64,000 bases of DNA from Pseudoalteromonas rubra (GTDB lineage Bacteria; Pseudomonadota; Gammaproteobacteria; Enterobacterales; Alteromonadaceae). The DNA is taken from assembly GCF_000967655.1 (NCBI RefSeq), contig NZ_JXYA01000046.1, forward strand, positions 1 to 64,000, given 5' to 3'. Of the stretch, positions 8,378 to 18,056 are shown one piece after another (positions within the stretch are counted from its first letter, which is position 1; every line of letters starts with the position of its first letter). A model generated the notes under the pieces. The model was not told where the DNA came from and searched no databases. It was given only the letters and a program-made list of their open reading frames with translations. The position numbers and the translations under genes were made by a program.

Positions 8378-10107
8378 CACGACACCTCCGGTTGTTGCTT
8401 TGCCAGAACGCTTTTCACGCTCAGGCGATTGAGCTTTTCGAGCACCATCAAGTCGCTAAGTGGCGTAACCCAGCCGTGTTCGCCCTGCCAGTGCCAGCTT
8501 TCCTGTGGCTCTTTGTCCCGCGCGCTGAGCTGCGCAAAAGCCTGCGCCAGTTTTTGCTGCTGTGCTTTGTCGCCATTGAGCGCAAAGTCGCGATAAATCA
8601 CGCGCTGCACCTCAGCCAGGTCGCCCATGCCAAGATACGTTAATACCTCTCGCCACTTGCTCAGCGTCATAGGTGTGCACTCCTGTGCCAGTAAATCAAA
8701 CAAAGCGTTCAGGGCTTTTAAGGTCGGATACGACCCATACTCACTTAACAGGTAAGCCCCCAGACTGGTATGCAGCACGTCCTCACCCACTGTGCAGCTC
8801 AAATGGCGGGCCCTGAAAGTATCTAACCCATCACTGACCGTATTGGAGACCTGAACAAAGGCCAGTGCCGCTGTGCCATTGGCCTGCTTGGTCAGTGCCT
8901 TGGCCTGTTTACACAACTGCTCGGTCATTTCATGGCTGTGCGTGAAAGGGTGTTTGACCTTTTGGATTAAGACCCCGGCACTGGCTGTGAGCTTGCCGCT
9001 AAATGTGCTCTCAGCGTTGGCCGCTTTGATCACCTCATAGGTTGGCTTAAGCGCAACCCGCGATGTTTGCTCAAAAGCCGCACAAAACTGCGCGGTGTAT
9101 TCCAGCGCCAGATCAGCACGGCACAGTAAGGTAACGTCGTCACCCCCTAGCACCAGCGGGCGCATTGGCAACAGTAGCTCCGTCAGTTCGCTGTTTTCTG
9201 CTTGCTCTGACAAAACCCGCCTGGTGAGCCACAACGTGGCCTGCTGAGCCGCTTGTTGCGTGGCAATGGCCATGGCCTCAGAAAAATCCCGGAAAGCGCT
9301 GCAATACACGCCATCATCTGCGTCACTCAAAGCCTTGTCCAAATCCTGTAGTACCTGACCCATGCCATTGCCATCTATGTGCAGCAGTGCAATGTCCATG
9401 TGCAGCTCACGCTCAGACTCAGGGTCATCTGCTGTCGCGCGAGGGGTTAACGGGAACTCAGACTCCAGATCAAGAGGAAAAGCGATTTTCTCAACCAGTT
9501 TGGTATCCAGTAACTCCCCGGTTGGTTTAAAGCGCGCCTGCAACGCACCGTCTTTATCGCGCAGATCCCAGTGATTATAGGCCTGCTCGTTATACCAACT
9601 GGGCAAGTCCACCAGCTCTTCGTGACGCAGCTTTACTGCCAACGATCCGGTGCGCTGCGCCCGGGCACACAGGGTTGTTGCAACCGGTAAGCTTGCAGGC
9701 TGAAAATTACGCGCCTGTGCCAATAAGTAAAGCGCGGCCTGTTTAGCATGTGCAACGCTTTCCCCCTGCGCCAGTGCATCACAATATTCCAGCCCCGGAT
9801 AAAGCTGAGCAAAAGTTAAGGTCCAACTGTCGCGCAAGGTTTGCAGCGTTTCCTCGTCGTCGCTGCTGGCATAAAACGCACCGCCTTTGCAGCGAAAAAA
9901 GCGCACCTGCGGGTCGGGGTCTGGGTGTTCAGGTAACAAGTCGTGACGCAGTTGCGTAGCTTGTAACACCTGATAAAGCACGCTGTGTTCAGAGGAATCA
10001 ATTAAACGGTCGAGCCGCTCGCTGGCGGCGACCACATCGCGTAATTTACCGGTTCGAAACAGATAGTGCTGGATCGACCTGGCTTCAAATAAGTAGCAGT
10101 AAGTCAT
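8377..10107 (-). CDS. cas10: Cas10 with polymerase palm, no HD domain
   Basis: 576 residues, short for Cas10. The protein begins directly with a palm-type segment (SIQHYLFRTGKLRDVV, compare Cmr2/Cas10 palm 1). HIDGNGMG at 243-250 and an intact GGDD at 321-324 indicate a cyclase able to make cyclic oligoadenylate. No N-terminal HD nuclease is present, so single-stranded DNA cleavage is not expected. First gene of the operon; AAGGAG lies six bases before the ATG. A signalling product would need a CARF/SAVED effector, and none is encoded in the window. Confidence 0.87.
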   Translation of the reverse strand: MTYCYLFEARSIQHYLFRTGKLRDVVAASERLDRLIDSSEHSVLYQVLQATQLRHDLLPEHPDPDPQVRFFRCKGGAFYASSDDEETLQTLRDSWTLTFAQLYPGLEYCDALAQGESVAHAKQAALYLLAQARNFQPASLPVATTLCARAQRTGSLAVKLRHEELVDLPSWYNEQAYNHWDLRDKDGALQARFKPTGELLDTKLVEKIAFPLDLESEFPLTPRATADDPESERELHMDIALLHIDGNGMGQVLQDLDKALSDADDGVYCSAFRDFSEAMAIATQQAAQQATLWLTRRVLSEQAENSELTELLLPMRPLVLGGDDVTLLCRADLALEYTAQFCAAFEQTSRVALKPTYEVIKAANAESTFSGKLTASAGVLIQKVKHPFTHSHEMTEQLCKQAKALTKQANGTAALAFVQVSNTVSDGLDTFRARHLSCTVGEDVLHTSLGAYLLSEYGSYPTLKALNALFDLLAQECTPMTLSKWREVLTYLGMGDLAEVQRVIYRDFALNGDKAQQQKLAQAFAQLSARDKEPQESWHWQGEHGWVTPLSDLMVLEKLNRLSVKSVLAKQQPEVS

Positions 10108-10206
10108 CTCGGCTCCTTGTGGATGGAAAACCCGCCGACTTCAGGGAGAAACCCACAAATTCGGCCATAGCAACAAGGTAACGGATTGCACACAAAACGG
10201 GAGGAT

Positions 10207-10241
10207 GACAAATTTGTCGCTTTAGAGTTAAAACTCTAAAG
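10207..10241. promoter_or_regulatory. Two palindromes upstream of the cas operon
   Basis: GACAAATTTGTC (10207-10218) is a perfect 12-bp palindrome. CTTTAGAGTT and AACTCTAAAG (10220-10229, 10232-10241) form a perfect 22-bp dyad around AA. They lie 100-134 bases upstream of the cas10 start in the 551-base gap before the oxidase gene. Such adjacent dyads suggest an operator for cas expression. The rest of the gap (10242-10658) shows no gene. Confidence 0.45.
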
Positions 10242-10658
10242 AAAGAAAACCCTAAAAAAGCACACGCCGGGTGATTTCACTATCAAACAAAATAATACAG
10301 TAACTGGCCGCCCCTACATGTTGTACCGGGTTCCGGATAACCGGTCGCAGCCCGAGTATAGAGCCTGAGGGAAACCTTCGCCTGACCCCGGCATTAAACA
10401 GAGCGAATTGCGGGTGTTCTTAAGTCGGCCACGCGTAACCTCCTGTAATAGTTATAGCGTGCCTTTGCATCTAGAGTTTATCCAGATACCGATTGGCGCA
10501 GCCCCGCTATACTCACAGTGGGCAGCGTAAAATACTGCCCGGTCGGGACAGGTAAACGATGTATGCGGTATGCCCTATGTAGCTTATGAATAATACATGA
10601 GTGACTCATGCGTCATTGCAGTTACCTGACAAGGAAACATTGATAAGCGGAAACCGTT

Positions 10659-13600
10659 ATGAGCGATAAGAAAAAACGTAATAAGCAACAACAAGGTCAA
10701 CTAGTCAACCCTAAGTATCTGAAAAAGAACATAGATAATGCCCCAACGGCCAACGAGGTAAAGTGCTGGACGCAAGATGACTATCAGAGCATTGAACTGG
10801 CCACTCAGCGCCTGAAAGAAATGTTTGTTGAAATGGGGCAAAAAACCCGCATTGAACGCGGACAGAAACCCGCTGAGCGGGCGGTTTTTCGTAAGCAGCA
10901 TGGTATTGCCTACGGCCAGTTTGAGGTTCACAACAAGCTGGATAAGTGTTTACAGGCCGGTGTGTTTGCAAAACCGGCCAGTTATGACTGTGTGGTGCGC
11001 TTTTCCAGCGATACCACACCGGATGGCCCGGATCTGCACTCTACTTTGGGCGTGGGGATCAAACTCTTTGGCGTGAAAGGTAAAAAGTTGCTGGGTGACA
11101 GCGACAATGTCGACTTTATCATGCAGAACATCGACCGCTTTTTTGTTCGCGATGCCGCACAAATGTGTGCCTTTACCACCGCCGGCGTTATCGACCGAGA
11201 CTACCCGGCCTACCTGGCCAAACACCCAAAAACCGCCGACGTACTGGATGACATGACCAAATCCGAGGCCAGCTGCCTGAGCGCCCATTACTGGGCAATC
11301 CTGCCGTTCAAACTGGGTGAGCAGAATGTCGTTAAATATCGCATTCGTCCGCTCGATACCTACCGGGGCTCACCTGCACAAGGCAATGACTACCTGGCGG
11401 ATGACTTACAAATTCGCCTGCGACAGGGGGAAGCCAAGTTTGTCTTTGAGATCCAACGGCGTCCGCCCAATGCCTCCGAGAAGGACTTCCCCATCGACAA
11501 TGCCATGGTCGCCTGGTCAGAAAAAGAAGCCCCCTTCGAGCCGGTTGCCACGCTCACACTGCCACAACAAGATATTTGTGCCATTGGTCAGGCCGAGTTT
11601 GGTCGTAATCTGGCCTTCAATATCTGGCGCACTCTGGCCGAAAACGAACCTCTGGGCTCCATAGCTCAGGCACGAAAAGTCGTGTATCAGGCCAGTGCCA
11701 ATACCCGTCATCAGGCCAACGGCCAGCAGATGAACGAACCCGATGCCATCGACCCAAAGTTTACGGGTAATAGCGACGAAAGCAGCGACTGTATTGTACG
11801 GGCCGGTATTTATCCACCGATTGGCGTAATGCGGGTGGGTAGCAGTCAGGAGTACTTTATTGGTCCACAGGTGCCGAATCCTAAGCCTCGGCTGGAAAAA
11901 GACGCCTACCGCGATGACGACGGTCTGCTTAAGCGCCAGGCGGCTGAGTTTCGTATTTACGGTTTTAACGCGGCAGGCAAGCCCGTTAAAGAGCTGACTA
12001 TGGATAACGCCAAGATCAGCTGGCAGGTTCACCTGGCTAATCAGAAGTCGTCCTGGTACGAGTTTCAGCTGGCACTGGATGTACCGGAAGCGGCCGATGC
12101 CCCGCCCAGCCTGTTGCGCAACAACAATGTTGCCGATCGCAACCGCTTGTTGATCGACGGCGGCAGCCATAAACTGGACAAAGCCAAAGTGAAAAAAGGC
12201 CCGCAATTCCAGGGCGAATTTATGGGCGAAGAAGTCTATCTGGGTGAGCTTAAGTCCGACGAGCAGGGCCGCCTGATTGTGCTTGGCGGCAATGGCGTAT
12301 CGCGCAACATCAATGGCGATATTGCCATCACGTTTGCTAATAACCAGGGCTGGCACGACGATATTTCCGATGGCCCGGTCACCGCCGAGGTGGAGTATGA
12401 AGGCGTAAAATTGCAGGTCGACCCGGCCTGGGTGGTGTGTGCCCCACCAGATTACGCGCCAATGCAAAAATCCGTGCGGACCATGTGGGATCTGATGCGC
12501 TCAGTCGCGGTCAATGCAGATATGCTGACTCGCCCGGCGCGACCGTCTTTTAAACACGATATTTTGCCTATTTTCGAGCGCATGACCGACTTACAATGGG
12601 TGAACGCCGGGTTTGCCGCCGGGTTTGGTTTTAAGGCCCCCTTTAACTACACCAGCGAAGAATGGAAAGCCAAACTGGGCAACCCGTCCCCGGCTTATAA
12701 AGAGCTGCGCCGTACCTTGTCGAACAACTTCCGTCGTTACGGTCAACCCGGTGCACAGGCTGCGCAACTGTGGCCCTGGCTGTATGGCGATGCTTTGTCT
12801 ATTCCACCAACGGGGTCTGAGCGTCAGCACTCCACCCTGTCTGCGTTACAACTGTCGTTTCTGGATCAGTGGGTTGAAGGAGACTTTACCGCCGACTATG
12901 TAGACCCGGCAGTTTGCCCGCATGCCGCTGAGCCCGGCGACATAGATAAAGTGCCAGTGGCGGAGCAACCGGATATGCTAACCCGGGGCGCATTAGATTT
13001 TTGTCTGGCTGATGCCTTTCATCCGGGCTGTGAAATGACCTGGCCAATGCGTACGGCCGGTATGTATATGGCACCGTTTCGGATTAAGCATGCCGATAAA
13101 GGGATCAGTAAAGACACCACCTATTATGGCGCCCAGATCAACGGCGACACCATTACCCTGGCACAGGGGCCGATCCTCGGTGGTCAGGTGGCCGGTGGTA
13201 TCACCCGCTGGATGGCGATCCCCTGGCAGACAGACACCGCCAGCTGCCGCGATGGCTATACGCCCGATTACGACCCTTACCTGCCCACTTTCTGGCCCGC
13301 GCGGGTGCCGAATAACATCCTCAATGTGGCGCGCTATGAAGAAGCCATTAACCCGGCGCTGGACCCGCAAACCCGCGTTGAGGCATTCAATTATCGCAGC
13401 GACTGGCTCGATGCGCTGCCCTTATATGGTCAGCCGGCCACTTATACCGCCCAGATCAACAGCATGATCGCCAATTTCGATAAACTGGCTGTGGTCCAGG
13501 GTCGACCGGGTGCAACCGACAGTGTAGAGCTGCCCGCAACCATGCAGGTTGGGATCACTGCGGAAGATCACCTGTCCAAAGAGGCGAGTAAGGCAGCTGC

Positions 13601-13781
13601 CAAAGCGCAAGCCGACAACAAGCTTCAGACTGTTGCGCAGCTGGCCGCAAATCTGGTGCCCAGCCCGGATGGTCAGGATGCAACAAGGCCCGTCATGGCG
13701 ACTTCGCGCTCTCGGGTAGACCTCGGAGTGATCGAAAAAGTCAGTCGCTTTGCGGCAAACTTTCCCAAGGACTTAAAATAA
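10659..13781 (+). CDS. Catalase-like domain fused to LodA-type CTQ quinoprotein oxidase
   Basis: 1040 residues, two parts. Residues about 25-370 resemble a catalase-related haem peroxidase: RKQHGIAYGQFEV (distal His81), VRFSSDTTPDGPDLHS, FIMQNIDRFFVRD, and a C-terminal R-x-x-VY helix. Residues about 380-1000 match LodA/GoxA amine or amino acid oxidases, starting SDCIVRAGIYPPIGVMRVG. HPGCEMTW gives Cys791, and RWMAIPWQTD gives Trp856. Their 65-residue spacing equals that of Cys516 and Trp581, which form the cysteine tryptophylquinone in Marinomonas LodA. LodA oxidases release H2O2, which the attached catalase-like part could remove. The substrate is unknown, and no signal peptide is seen. Confidence 0.85.
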   Translation: MSDKKKRNKQQQGQLVNPKYLKKNIDNAPTANEVKCWTQDDYQSIELATQRLKEMFVEMGQKTRIERGQKPAERAVFRKQHGIAYGQFEVHNKLDKCLQAGVFAKPASYDCVVRFSSDTTPDGPDLHSTLGVGIKLFGVKGKKLLGDSDNVDFIMQNIDRFFVRDAAQMCAFTTAGVIDRDYPAYLAKHPKTADVLDDMTKSEASCLSAHYWAILPFKLGEQNVVKYRIRPLDTYRGSPAQGNDYLADDLQIRLRQGEAKFVFEIQRRPPNASEKDFPIDNAMVAWSEKEAPFEPVATLTLPQQDICAIGQAEFGRNLAFNIWRTLAENEPLGSIAQARKVVYQASANTRHQANGQQMNEPDAIDPKFTGNSDESSDCIVRAGIYPPIGVMRVGSSQEYFIGPQVPNPKPRLEKDAYRDDDGLLKRQAAEFRIYGFNAAGKPVKELTMDNAKISWQVHLANQKSSWYEFQLALDVPEAADAPPSLLRNNNVADRNRLLIDGGSHKLDKAKVKKGPQFQGEFMGEEVYLGELKSDEQGRLIVLGGNGVSRNINGDIAITFANNQGWHDDISDGPVTAEVEYEGVKLQVDPAWVVCAPPDYAPMQKSVRTMWDLMRSVAVNADMLTRPARPSFKHDILPIFERMTDLQWVNAGFAAGFGFKAPFNYTSEEWKAKLGNPSPAYKELRRTLSNNFRRYGQPGAQAAQLWPWLYGDALSIPPTGSERQHSTLSALQLSFLDQWVEGDFTADYVDPAVCPHAAEPGDIDKVPVAEQPDMLTRGALDFCLADAFHPGCEMTWPMRTAGMYMAPFRIKHADKGISKDTTYYGAQINGDTITLAQGPILGGQVAGGITRWMAIPWQTDTASCRDGYTPDYDPYLPTFWPARVPNNILNVARYEEAINPALDPQTRVEAFNYRSDWLDALPLYGQPATYTAQINSMIANFDKLAVVQGRPGATDSVELPATMQVGITAEDHLSKEASKAAAKAQADNKLQTVAQLAANLVPSPDGQDATRPVMATSRSRVDLGVIEKVSRFAANFPKDLK

Positions 13782-13792
13782 GGTCATACGCA

Positions 13793-14938
13793 ATGACACA
13801 GGTAAAACATTGTCAGATTGCGATCATTGGCGCCGGGGTGGCAGGCTGTATTGCCGCCCTGGCGCTGAGTCGCCACTTTCAGGTCGTATTGATTGACAAG
13901 CAACCTGCCTGCCCCGACAAGGTGGGTGAATGCCTGCCGCCGGCTGCGGCGCGCATACTGCGAAATTTAAATCTGCTCAAGGACTTTGAGCAACGCCAGG
14001 ATTTGCATCTACCACACTATAGCATGCAAAGCCGCTGGGGGAGCGAACAAAACCTTATTAACGACAACCTCAGTAATCCCGATGGCCTGGGCTGGCAACT
14101 CAATCGGGCCGGGTTTGAAAACTGGTTGCGCGAGCAAGTAATCGCGCATGACGTAGACACCCTCTGGCCCGCCAGATTACTGGACGCCCAGCCAGGCAGC
14201 GACGGCTGGTTGCTATATCTGGCAGCGCAAACCCAGGCCGCTCAACAGAGCATCGCTATCCCCTGCCATTTTGTGATTGATGCCACCGGGCGCCACAGCG
14301 CATTTGCCACTAAACTGGGGCTCAAACGCACTGTGCTGGACAAACAAATTGCCCTGTGGGCAAGCCTGGATTGTGGCATTAAAAACCAACTGGCCTGTAT
14401 CGAAGCAAGCGAGCAAGGGTGGTGGTACAGCGCAAGGCTCCCGGCGCAACGCCGGGTACTGGCACTGCAAACCGACAGTGATTTACTCAACAAAGGCCTG
14501 CAACACGATTTGCCGCAGTTTTGTAGCCTGGCACGGACACAACCTGGATTAAAGACATTACTACCACAAGGCATTGAGCACTCGGGCACCATGCAGCTGC
14601 ATGGTGTGGTATCGGCTAATAGTACCTGTCTGACCCAGGCAGCCGGGCACCGCTGGGCTGCACTGGGTGATGCCGCCTGTAGTTTCGACCCATTATCGTC
14701 GCAGGGCATGTTTAATGCCATGGCAACCGCCATGCAACTGGCCAACAGCCTGGGGGAGTATGGCCTGTGCGATGCCGACGCCGCCATTGAAGTAACCCGG
14801 CTGCATCAGGCACAGATCAAGTCTGTCTGGCAACACTATTTGAGCCATCGCGCGCATTATTACGCACAGGAGCGACGCTGGCCCGACTCACCTTACTGGC
14901 AACGTCGCCAGGCACACAAAAACGCCGAGTTCAGTTGA
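13793..14938 (+). CDS. LodB-like FAD-dependent maturation protein
   Basis: A 381-residue flavoprotein of the tryptophan-halogenase/geranylgeranyl-reductase-like superfamily. It has an N-terminal Rossmann motif IIGAGVAGCIAAL, GECLPPAA (a motif shared with halogenase-like enzymes), and the second FAD motif GDAACSFDPLSSQGM near 285-300. It starts 11 bases after the oxidase gene with AAGG upstream, so the two are co-transcribed. In the LodA/LodB pair the flavoprotein is needed to form the quinone cofactor; the same role is inferred here. Confidence 0.8.
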   Translation: MTQVKHCQIAIIGAGVAGCIAALALSRHFQVVLIDKQPACPDKVGECLPPAAARILRNLNLLKDFEQRQDLHLPHYSMQSRWGSEQNLINDNLSNPDGLGWQLNRAGFENWLREQVIAHDVDTLWPARLLDAQPGSDGWLLYLAAQTQAAQQSIAIPCHFVIDATGRHSAFATKLGLKRTVLDKQIALWASLDCGIKNQLACIEASEQGWWYSARLPAQRRVLALQTDSDLLNKGLQHDLPQFCSLARTQPGLKTLLPQGIEHSGTMQLHGVVSANSTCLTQAAGHRWAALGDAACSFDPLSSQGMFNAMATAMQLANSLGEYGLCDADAAIEVTRLHQAQIKSVWQHYLSHRAHYYAQERRWPDSPYWQRRQAHKNAEFS

Positions 14939-15022
14939 GCCCGGCGTGAGGTTCGCAATTCAAGTCCTTTTTAAATACCTGTCCATTTTTATATTTGCTC
15001 GTTTGTGGGGAGCAAAGGGGTA

Positions 15023-15805
15023 TTATTTTACAATCAGCTGATCTTCATAGGTGTAGATGCTGTTTGGATCTGTCAGATTAAAGACTTTCACCGCCATGGT
15101 CTTACCTACTGCGTTTTCACACTCCAGGATTTGATATAACACTGGGTTCTTAGCCTTGTTGTCCACTACCGTGTCCAGTGTAAATACGTCTGAATGGAAT
15201 GGCCCCTTGCGGTCTTCACCATGGAACAGACCCAAAGACACACCCCGATCTGCAAGAACGCTACAACGGGCGTCATTGTTTTGGTTATCAATCACCAGAC
15301 GGCTGCTAATGTGGTAAGCCGTGTGATAGCCGTATGAGTATGGCTGATTCACGAAGTCACCCGCAGGCGTTAACTCGATTTGCCAATCAACGATGGGGGC
15401 ACCCGGCACGTTAACCAGCACCTTGTACCACTCCCCCGCCGCATCATAACAGCTGACATGCAGCACTTTCTTTTCGGTCAGTGTCGCTTCAGGAATAGCA
15501 ACGCCCATTTCAACTGTATTGCGATCCGCAATCGTCTTCACACCCAGATTCACAATATGACGGCCATCATTTGCAGAATACAGATTTGCAGATTCACAGT
15601 AAGCACCTTCACCACGCAGGATCAGTTGCGCTTCAAAGTTGTGCGCAAACTCACCGGTTAGCAATGCTGAGCTTACCGGGCCTGAGGTGTAGTTAGTCAA
15701 ACGCTCGTATCCATCAGTATCAAACACGTTTTGATAAGCCGTTGCCTGGCTACCAAATGCACTGAACAAAGCGACTGCAGCAAATGACAAAGATAAGGTT
15801 TTCAT
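15023..15805 (-). CDS. Secreted protein of unknown function
   Basis: 260 residues with a clear Sec signal peptide (MKTLSLSFAAVALFSAFG, cleavage near SQATA). The mature part is rich in beta-type alternation and has six cysteines, including CESANLYS, VSCYDAAG, DARCSVLAD and ECENAVG, suggesting disulfides in the periplasm or outside. No family is recognised. It stands alone; the preceding flavoprotein gene is convergent, with about 85 bases between them. Confidence 0.7.
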   Translation of the reverse strand: MKTLSLSFAAVALFSAFGSQATAYQNVFDTDGYERLTNYTSGPVSSALLTGEFAHNFEAQLILRGEGAYCESANLYSANDGRHIVNLGVKTIADRNTVEMGVAIPEATLTEKKVLHVSCYDAAGEWYKVLVNVPGAPIVDWQIELTPAGDFVNQPYSYGYHTAYHISSRLVIDNQNNDARCSVLADRGVSLGLFHGEDRKGPFHSDVFTLDTVVDNKAKNPVLYQILECENAVGKTMAVKVFNLTDPNSIYTYEDQLIVK

Positions 15806-16170
15806 GGTTATGTCCTTTTAGAAAGTAACGAATAAAAATGTTAATGGTTAAACTGTGCAGCGCGGGTCAACAGATTGACAATCGCCTGACCCTTACTGGC
15901 TAACTGAGGTCACCATAGCAAGAGAAATTCGCCCCGGACAAATTTCAAAAACAAGTAGATTTACTTGTTGAAAATTAAAAATTATCTAGTTTAATCATAA
16001 AGATAAAAACAACACTTGCCGCTGTCATAAGCATTAATCAGGGTTTCAAAAGCTGCTCCTAAGAGACCCTGTTTTATTCTGTTCAAAAAATAATGAAACT
16101 TCACCTGAGTCACTTTATTCACAATTCTCTATACCGACAAAGCTTGATCTACGACAAGTAAATTTGTCAC
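15806..16170. other. Intergenic region with a dyad
   Basis: No gene is seen. AACAAGTA (15950-15957) and TACTTGTT (15962-15969) form a perfect 8-bp dyad upstream of the secreted-protein gene. GACAA-n6-TTGTC at about 16153-16168 resembles the cas-upstream palindrome only loosely. The remainder is AT-rich. Confidence 0.4.
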
Positions 16171-16452
16171 TCAGCAGCAAAATTTCTCGTTGAACTGGGG
16201 CTTGCGCTGCAGCACCATGCGCCCTACTATTTGCGTGTTTTCTGAAGATAGCCAATCCGAGTACATCGCGGTGGTGTGTTTAGCATGACGGGTCAATGAG
16301 CCGGTCATGATGTGGTCACCCCGTGGCAAGGCGATAGAGCAACTATCCAGGATCTGTAACTGATTCGGGTAAAGGTAATACGCTGATGCGTCGTCAAAAC
16401 CTGAGTCGCTTTGCTCAAGATCTGAAGGGGTGAGCGCGTGCACCACAAACAA
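16171..16452 (-). CDS. Possible small protein of unknown function
   Basis: An open frame of up to 93 codons, divergent from the decarboxylase gene. Its start would be TTG or GTG, no clear ribosome site is seen, and no family is recognised. The translation (LYPNQLQILDSCSIALPR, TAMYSDWLSSENTQIVG) reads like a real protein rather than a shadow, and nothing overlaps it on the other strand. It may be a gene or a decayed remnant. Confidence 0.3.
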   Translation of the reverse strand: MFVVHALTPSDLEQSDSGFDDASAYYLYPNQLQILDSCSIALPRGDHIMTGSLTRHAKHTTAMYSDWLSSENTQIVGRMVLQRKPQFNEKFCC

Positions 16453-16510
16453 GCACCGTTCACATATAGAGCCTGCAGGTCGTTATTCGCTGATACTATT
16501 TGGAGTCGCT

Positions 16511-17686
16511 ATGCCTATTCAGCCTCAAGTACAAAATTTTGCTATTGACGCTACCCTTGTTACCGATTTAGTTGCCCAGTATGGCTCACCGTTACTGATG
16601 CTTGACTGTGATCAGGTGCGTGACCAATACCTGGCCCTTGCCGAAGCATTACCCGGCGTGCGTTTACATTACGCTCTTAAGCCTTTACCACATCCGGCTG
16701 TAGTGCGTACTTTATTGCAACTGGGTGCCTGTTTTGATTTGGCAACCAGCGGCGAAATAGCGCTGGTGCGTGAGCAGGGCGTTCCGGCTGAGTGCACCAT
16801 TCATACGCACCCAATCAAGCGTCGCAGTGACATTGCTGATGCACTGGAGTATGGCTGTCAGGTGTTTGTGGTCGACAACCTCAACGAGCTGGCGAAGTTT
16901 CGCGAGTTTGCAGAACAAGCTGAAGTGCTGATCCGACTGAGCTTTCGTAACAGTGAGGCGTACGCCGACCTGTCGAAGAAATTCGGTTGCAGCCCGGCCG
17001 ATGCAATGAGCCTGATCCGTCAGGCGCAGCACTGGGGTATTCGGGTTAAAGGCCTGTCGTTTCATGTTGGTTCACAAACCGCCAATGCCGACAAGTATGT
17101 CGCGGCTATTCAGGCGTGCAAACAACTGATGGACGACGTGGTGGCTGAAGGCTTGCCTGCACTGAGCTGCCTGGATATTGGCGGTGGTTTTCCGGTATCG
17201 TACGCAAGCAACCAGGTGGATATTCGTGCCTTTTGTGCGCCAATTAACGCGGCACTGGCCGAGCTGCCAGAGACGGTACAACGCATTGCAGAGCCCGGTC
17301 GCTTTATTGTCGCCGGTGCGATGACCTGCGTTGCCTCGGTGATGGGTCAGGCACAGCGTGAAGGCCGTACCTGGTATTATCTGGACGATGGAATTTATGG
17401 CTCTTTCAGTGGGCTGATGTTCGACATGGCATGCTATCCGCTACGCACTCTGAAGACCGCTGATGAGGTTTATCCAAGCGTACTGGCGGGACCAACCTGC
17501 GACAGCATAGACGTGATCTGTGATGCCGTTGAACTGCCTAAACTGGAAGATGGCGATCTGGTGATCACCCGCATGATGGGTGCCTACACCAGTGCAACAG
17601 CGACCGACTTCAATTTCTTCAAACGCGCCACCACTGTGGTACTCAATGAAGTGATTCAACTTCACCAGGCCGAATTCGGCAGCTAA
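16511..17686 (+). CDS. Fold-type III PLP decarboxylase (ornithine/diaminopimelate decarboxylase family)
   Basis: 391 residues from the ATG at 16511, preceded by TTGGAG; an upstream in-frame start at 16430 would add 27 residues without homology. The PLP lysine is Lys57 in HYALKPLPHP. FHVGSQ, DIGGGFP, EPGRF and GPTCDSID follow in the order seen in eukaryotic-type and Vibrio-type ornithine/lysine decarboxylases; the cysteine in the last motif is the active-site residue from the partner subunit. It probably makes putrescine or cadaverine. It is not NspC-like. It is followed by a hairpin at 17701. Confidence 0.85.
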   Translation: MPIQPQVQNFAIDATLVTDLVAQYGSPLLMLDCDQVRDQYLALAEALPGVRLHYALKPLPHPAVVRTLLQLGACFDLATSGEIALVREQGVPAECTIHTHPIKRRSDIADALEYGCQVFVVDNLNELAKFREFAEQAEVLIRLSFRNSEAYADLSKKFGCSPADAMSLIRQAQHWGIRVKGLSFHVGSQTANADKYVAAIQACKQLMDDVVAEGLPALSCLDIGGGFPVSYASNQVDIRAFCAPINAALAELPETVQRIAEPGRFIVAGAMTCVASVMGQAQREGRTWYYLDDGIYGSFSGLMFDMACYPLRTLKTADEVYPSVLAGPTCDSIDVICDAVELPKLEDGDLVITRMMGAYTSATATDFNFFKRATTVVLNEVIQLHQAEFGS

Positions 17687-17700
17687 CTCTCCTACCTGTC

Positions 17701-17720
17701 TGAGGCCCTCCGGGGCCTCA
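17701..17720 (+). terminator. Hairpin after the PLP decarboxylase
   Basis: TGAGGCCC and GGGCCTCA form a perfect 8-bp stem with a four-base loop, 15 bases after the stop codon. Only a short T run follows (CTGCTTT). The rest of the gap to 18056 holds no gene; TTGACT at 17961 may be a -35 element for the protease. Confidence 0.6.
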
Positions 17721-18056
17721 CTGCTTTGAAACTGCGCGACCTGTTTGATGCGTTTATTCACGCGACAAAGCGCATAACAACGGAAAGTGCGCAATAAATA
17801 ACGCGCACTTTTAGTGAGCGATTTTCAATGCTGCCCCACTTTAGCACTGAATACCCATAACCACTCCTGAAATAAGAAGATTAATTACTTCTAACAATAC
17901 TTGTACTAAGAATTAAATATACCACATATCCGACCAGGTGAGATTTTTTATTCAACCCGTTTGACTTTTGTTCAATTAAACCTAACTTTTAATACAACTC
18001 GACACACTGAGTTAACCAAATAAAAACAATTACCTTTATGACAACAGGAAAAACGA

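Noticed and set aside
10207..10218. GACAAATTTGTC as a LexA/SOS box
   Set aside because: It does not contain the CTGT-n8-ACAG pattern of gammaproteobacterial LexA sites.
11517..12467. A 316-codon frame opposite the oxidase gene
   Set aside because: It is the antisense shadow of the catalase-LodA gene, which has clear motifs and codon use; no ribosome site or domain supports the antisense frame.
16430..16510. N-terminal extension of the PLP decarboxylase
   Set aside because: The extra 27 residues have no family similarity and a good ribosome site precedes the ATG at 16511.
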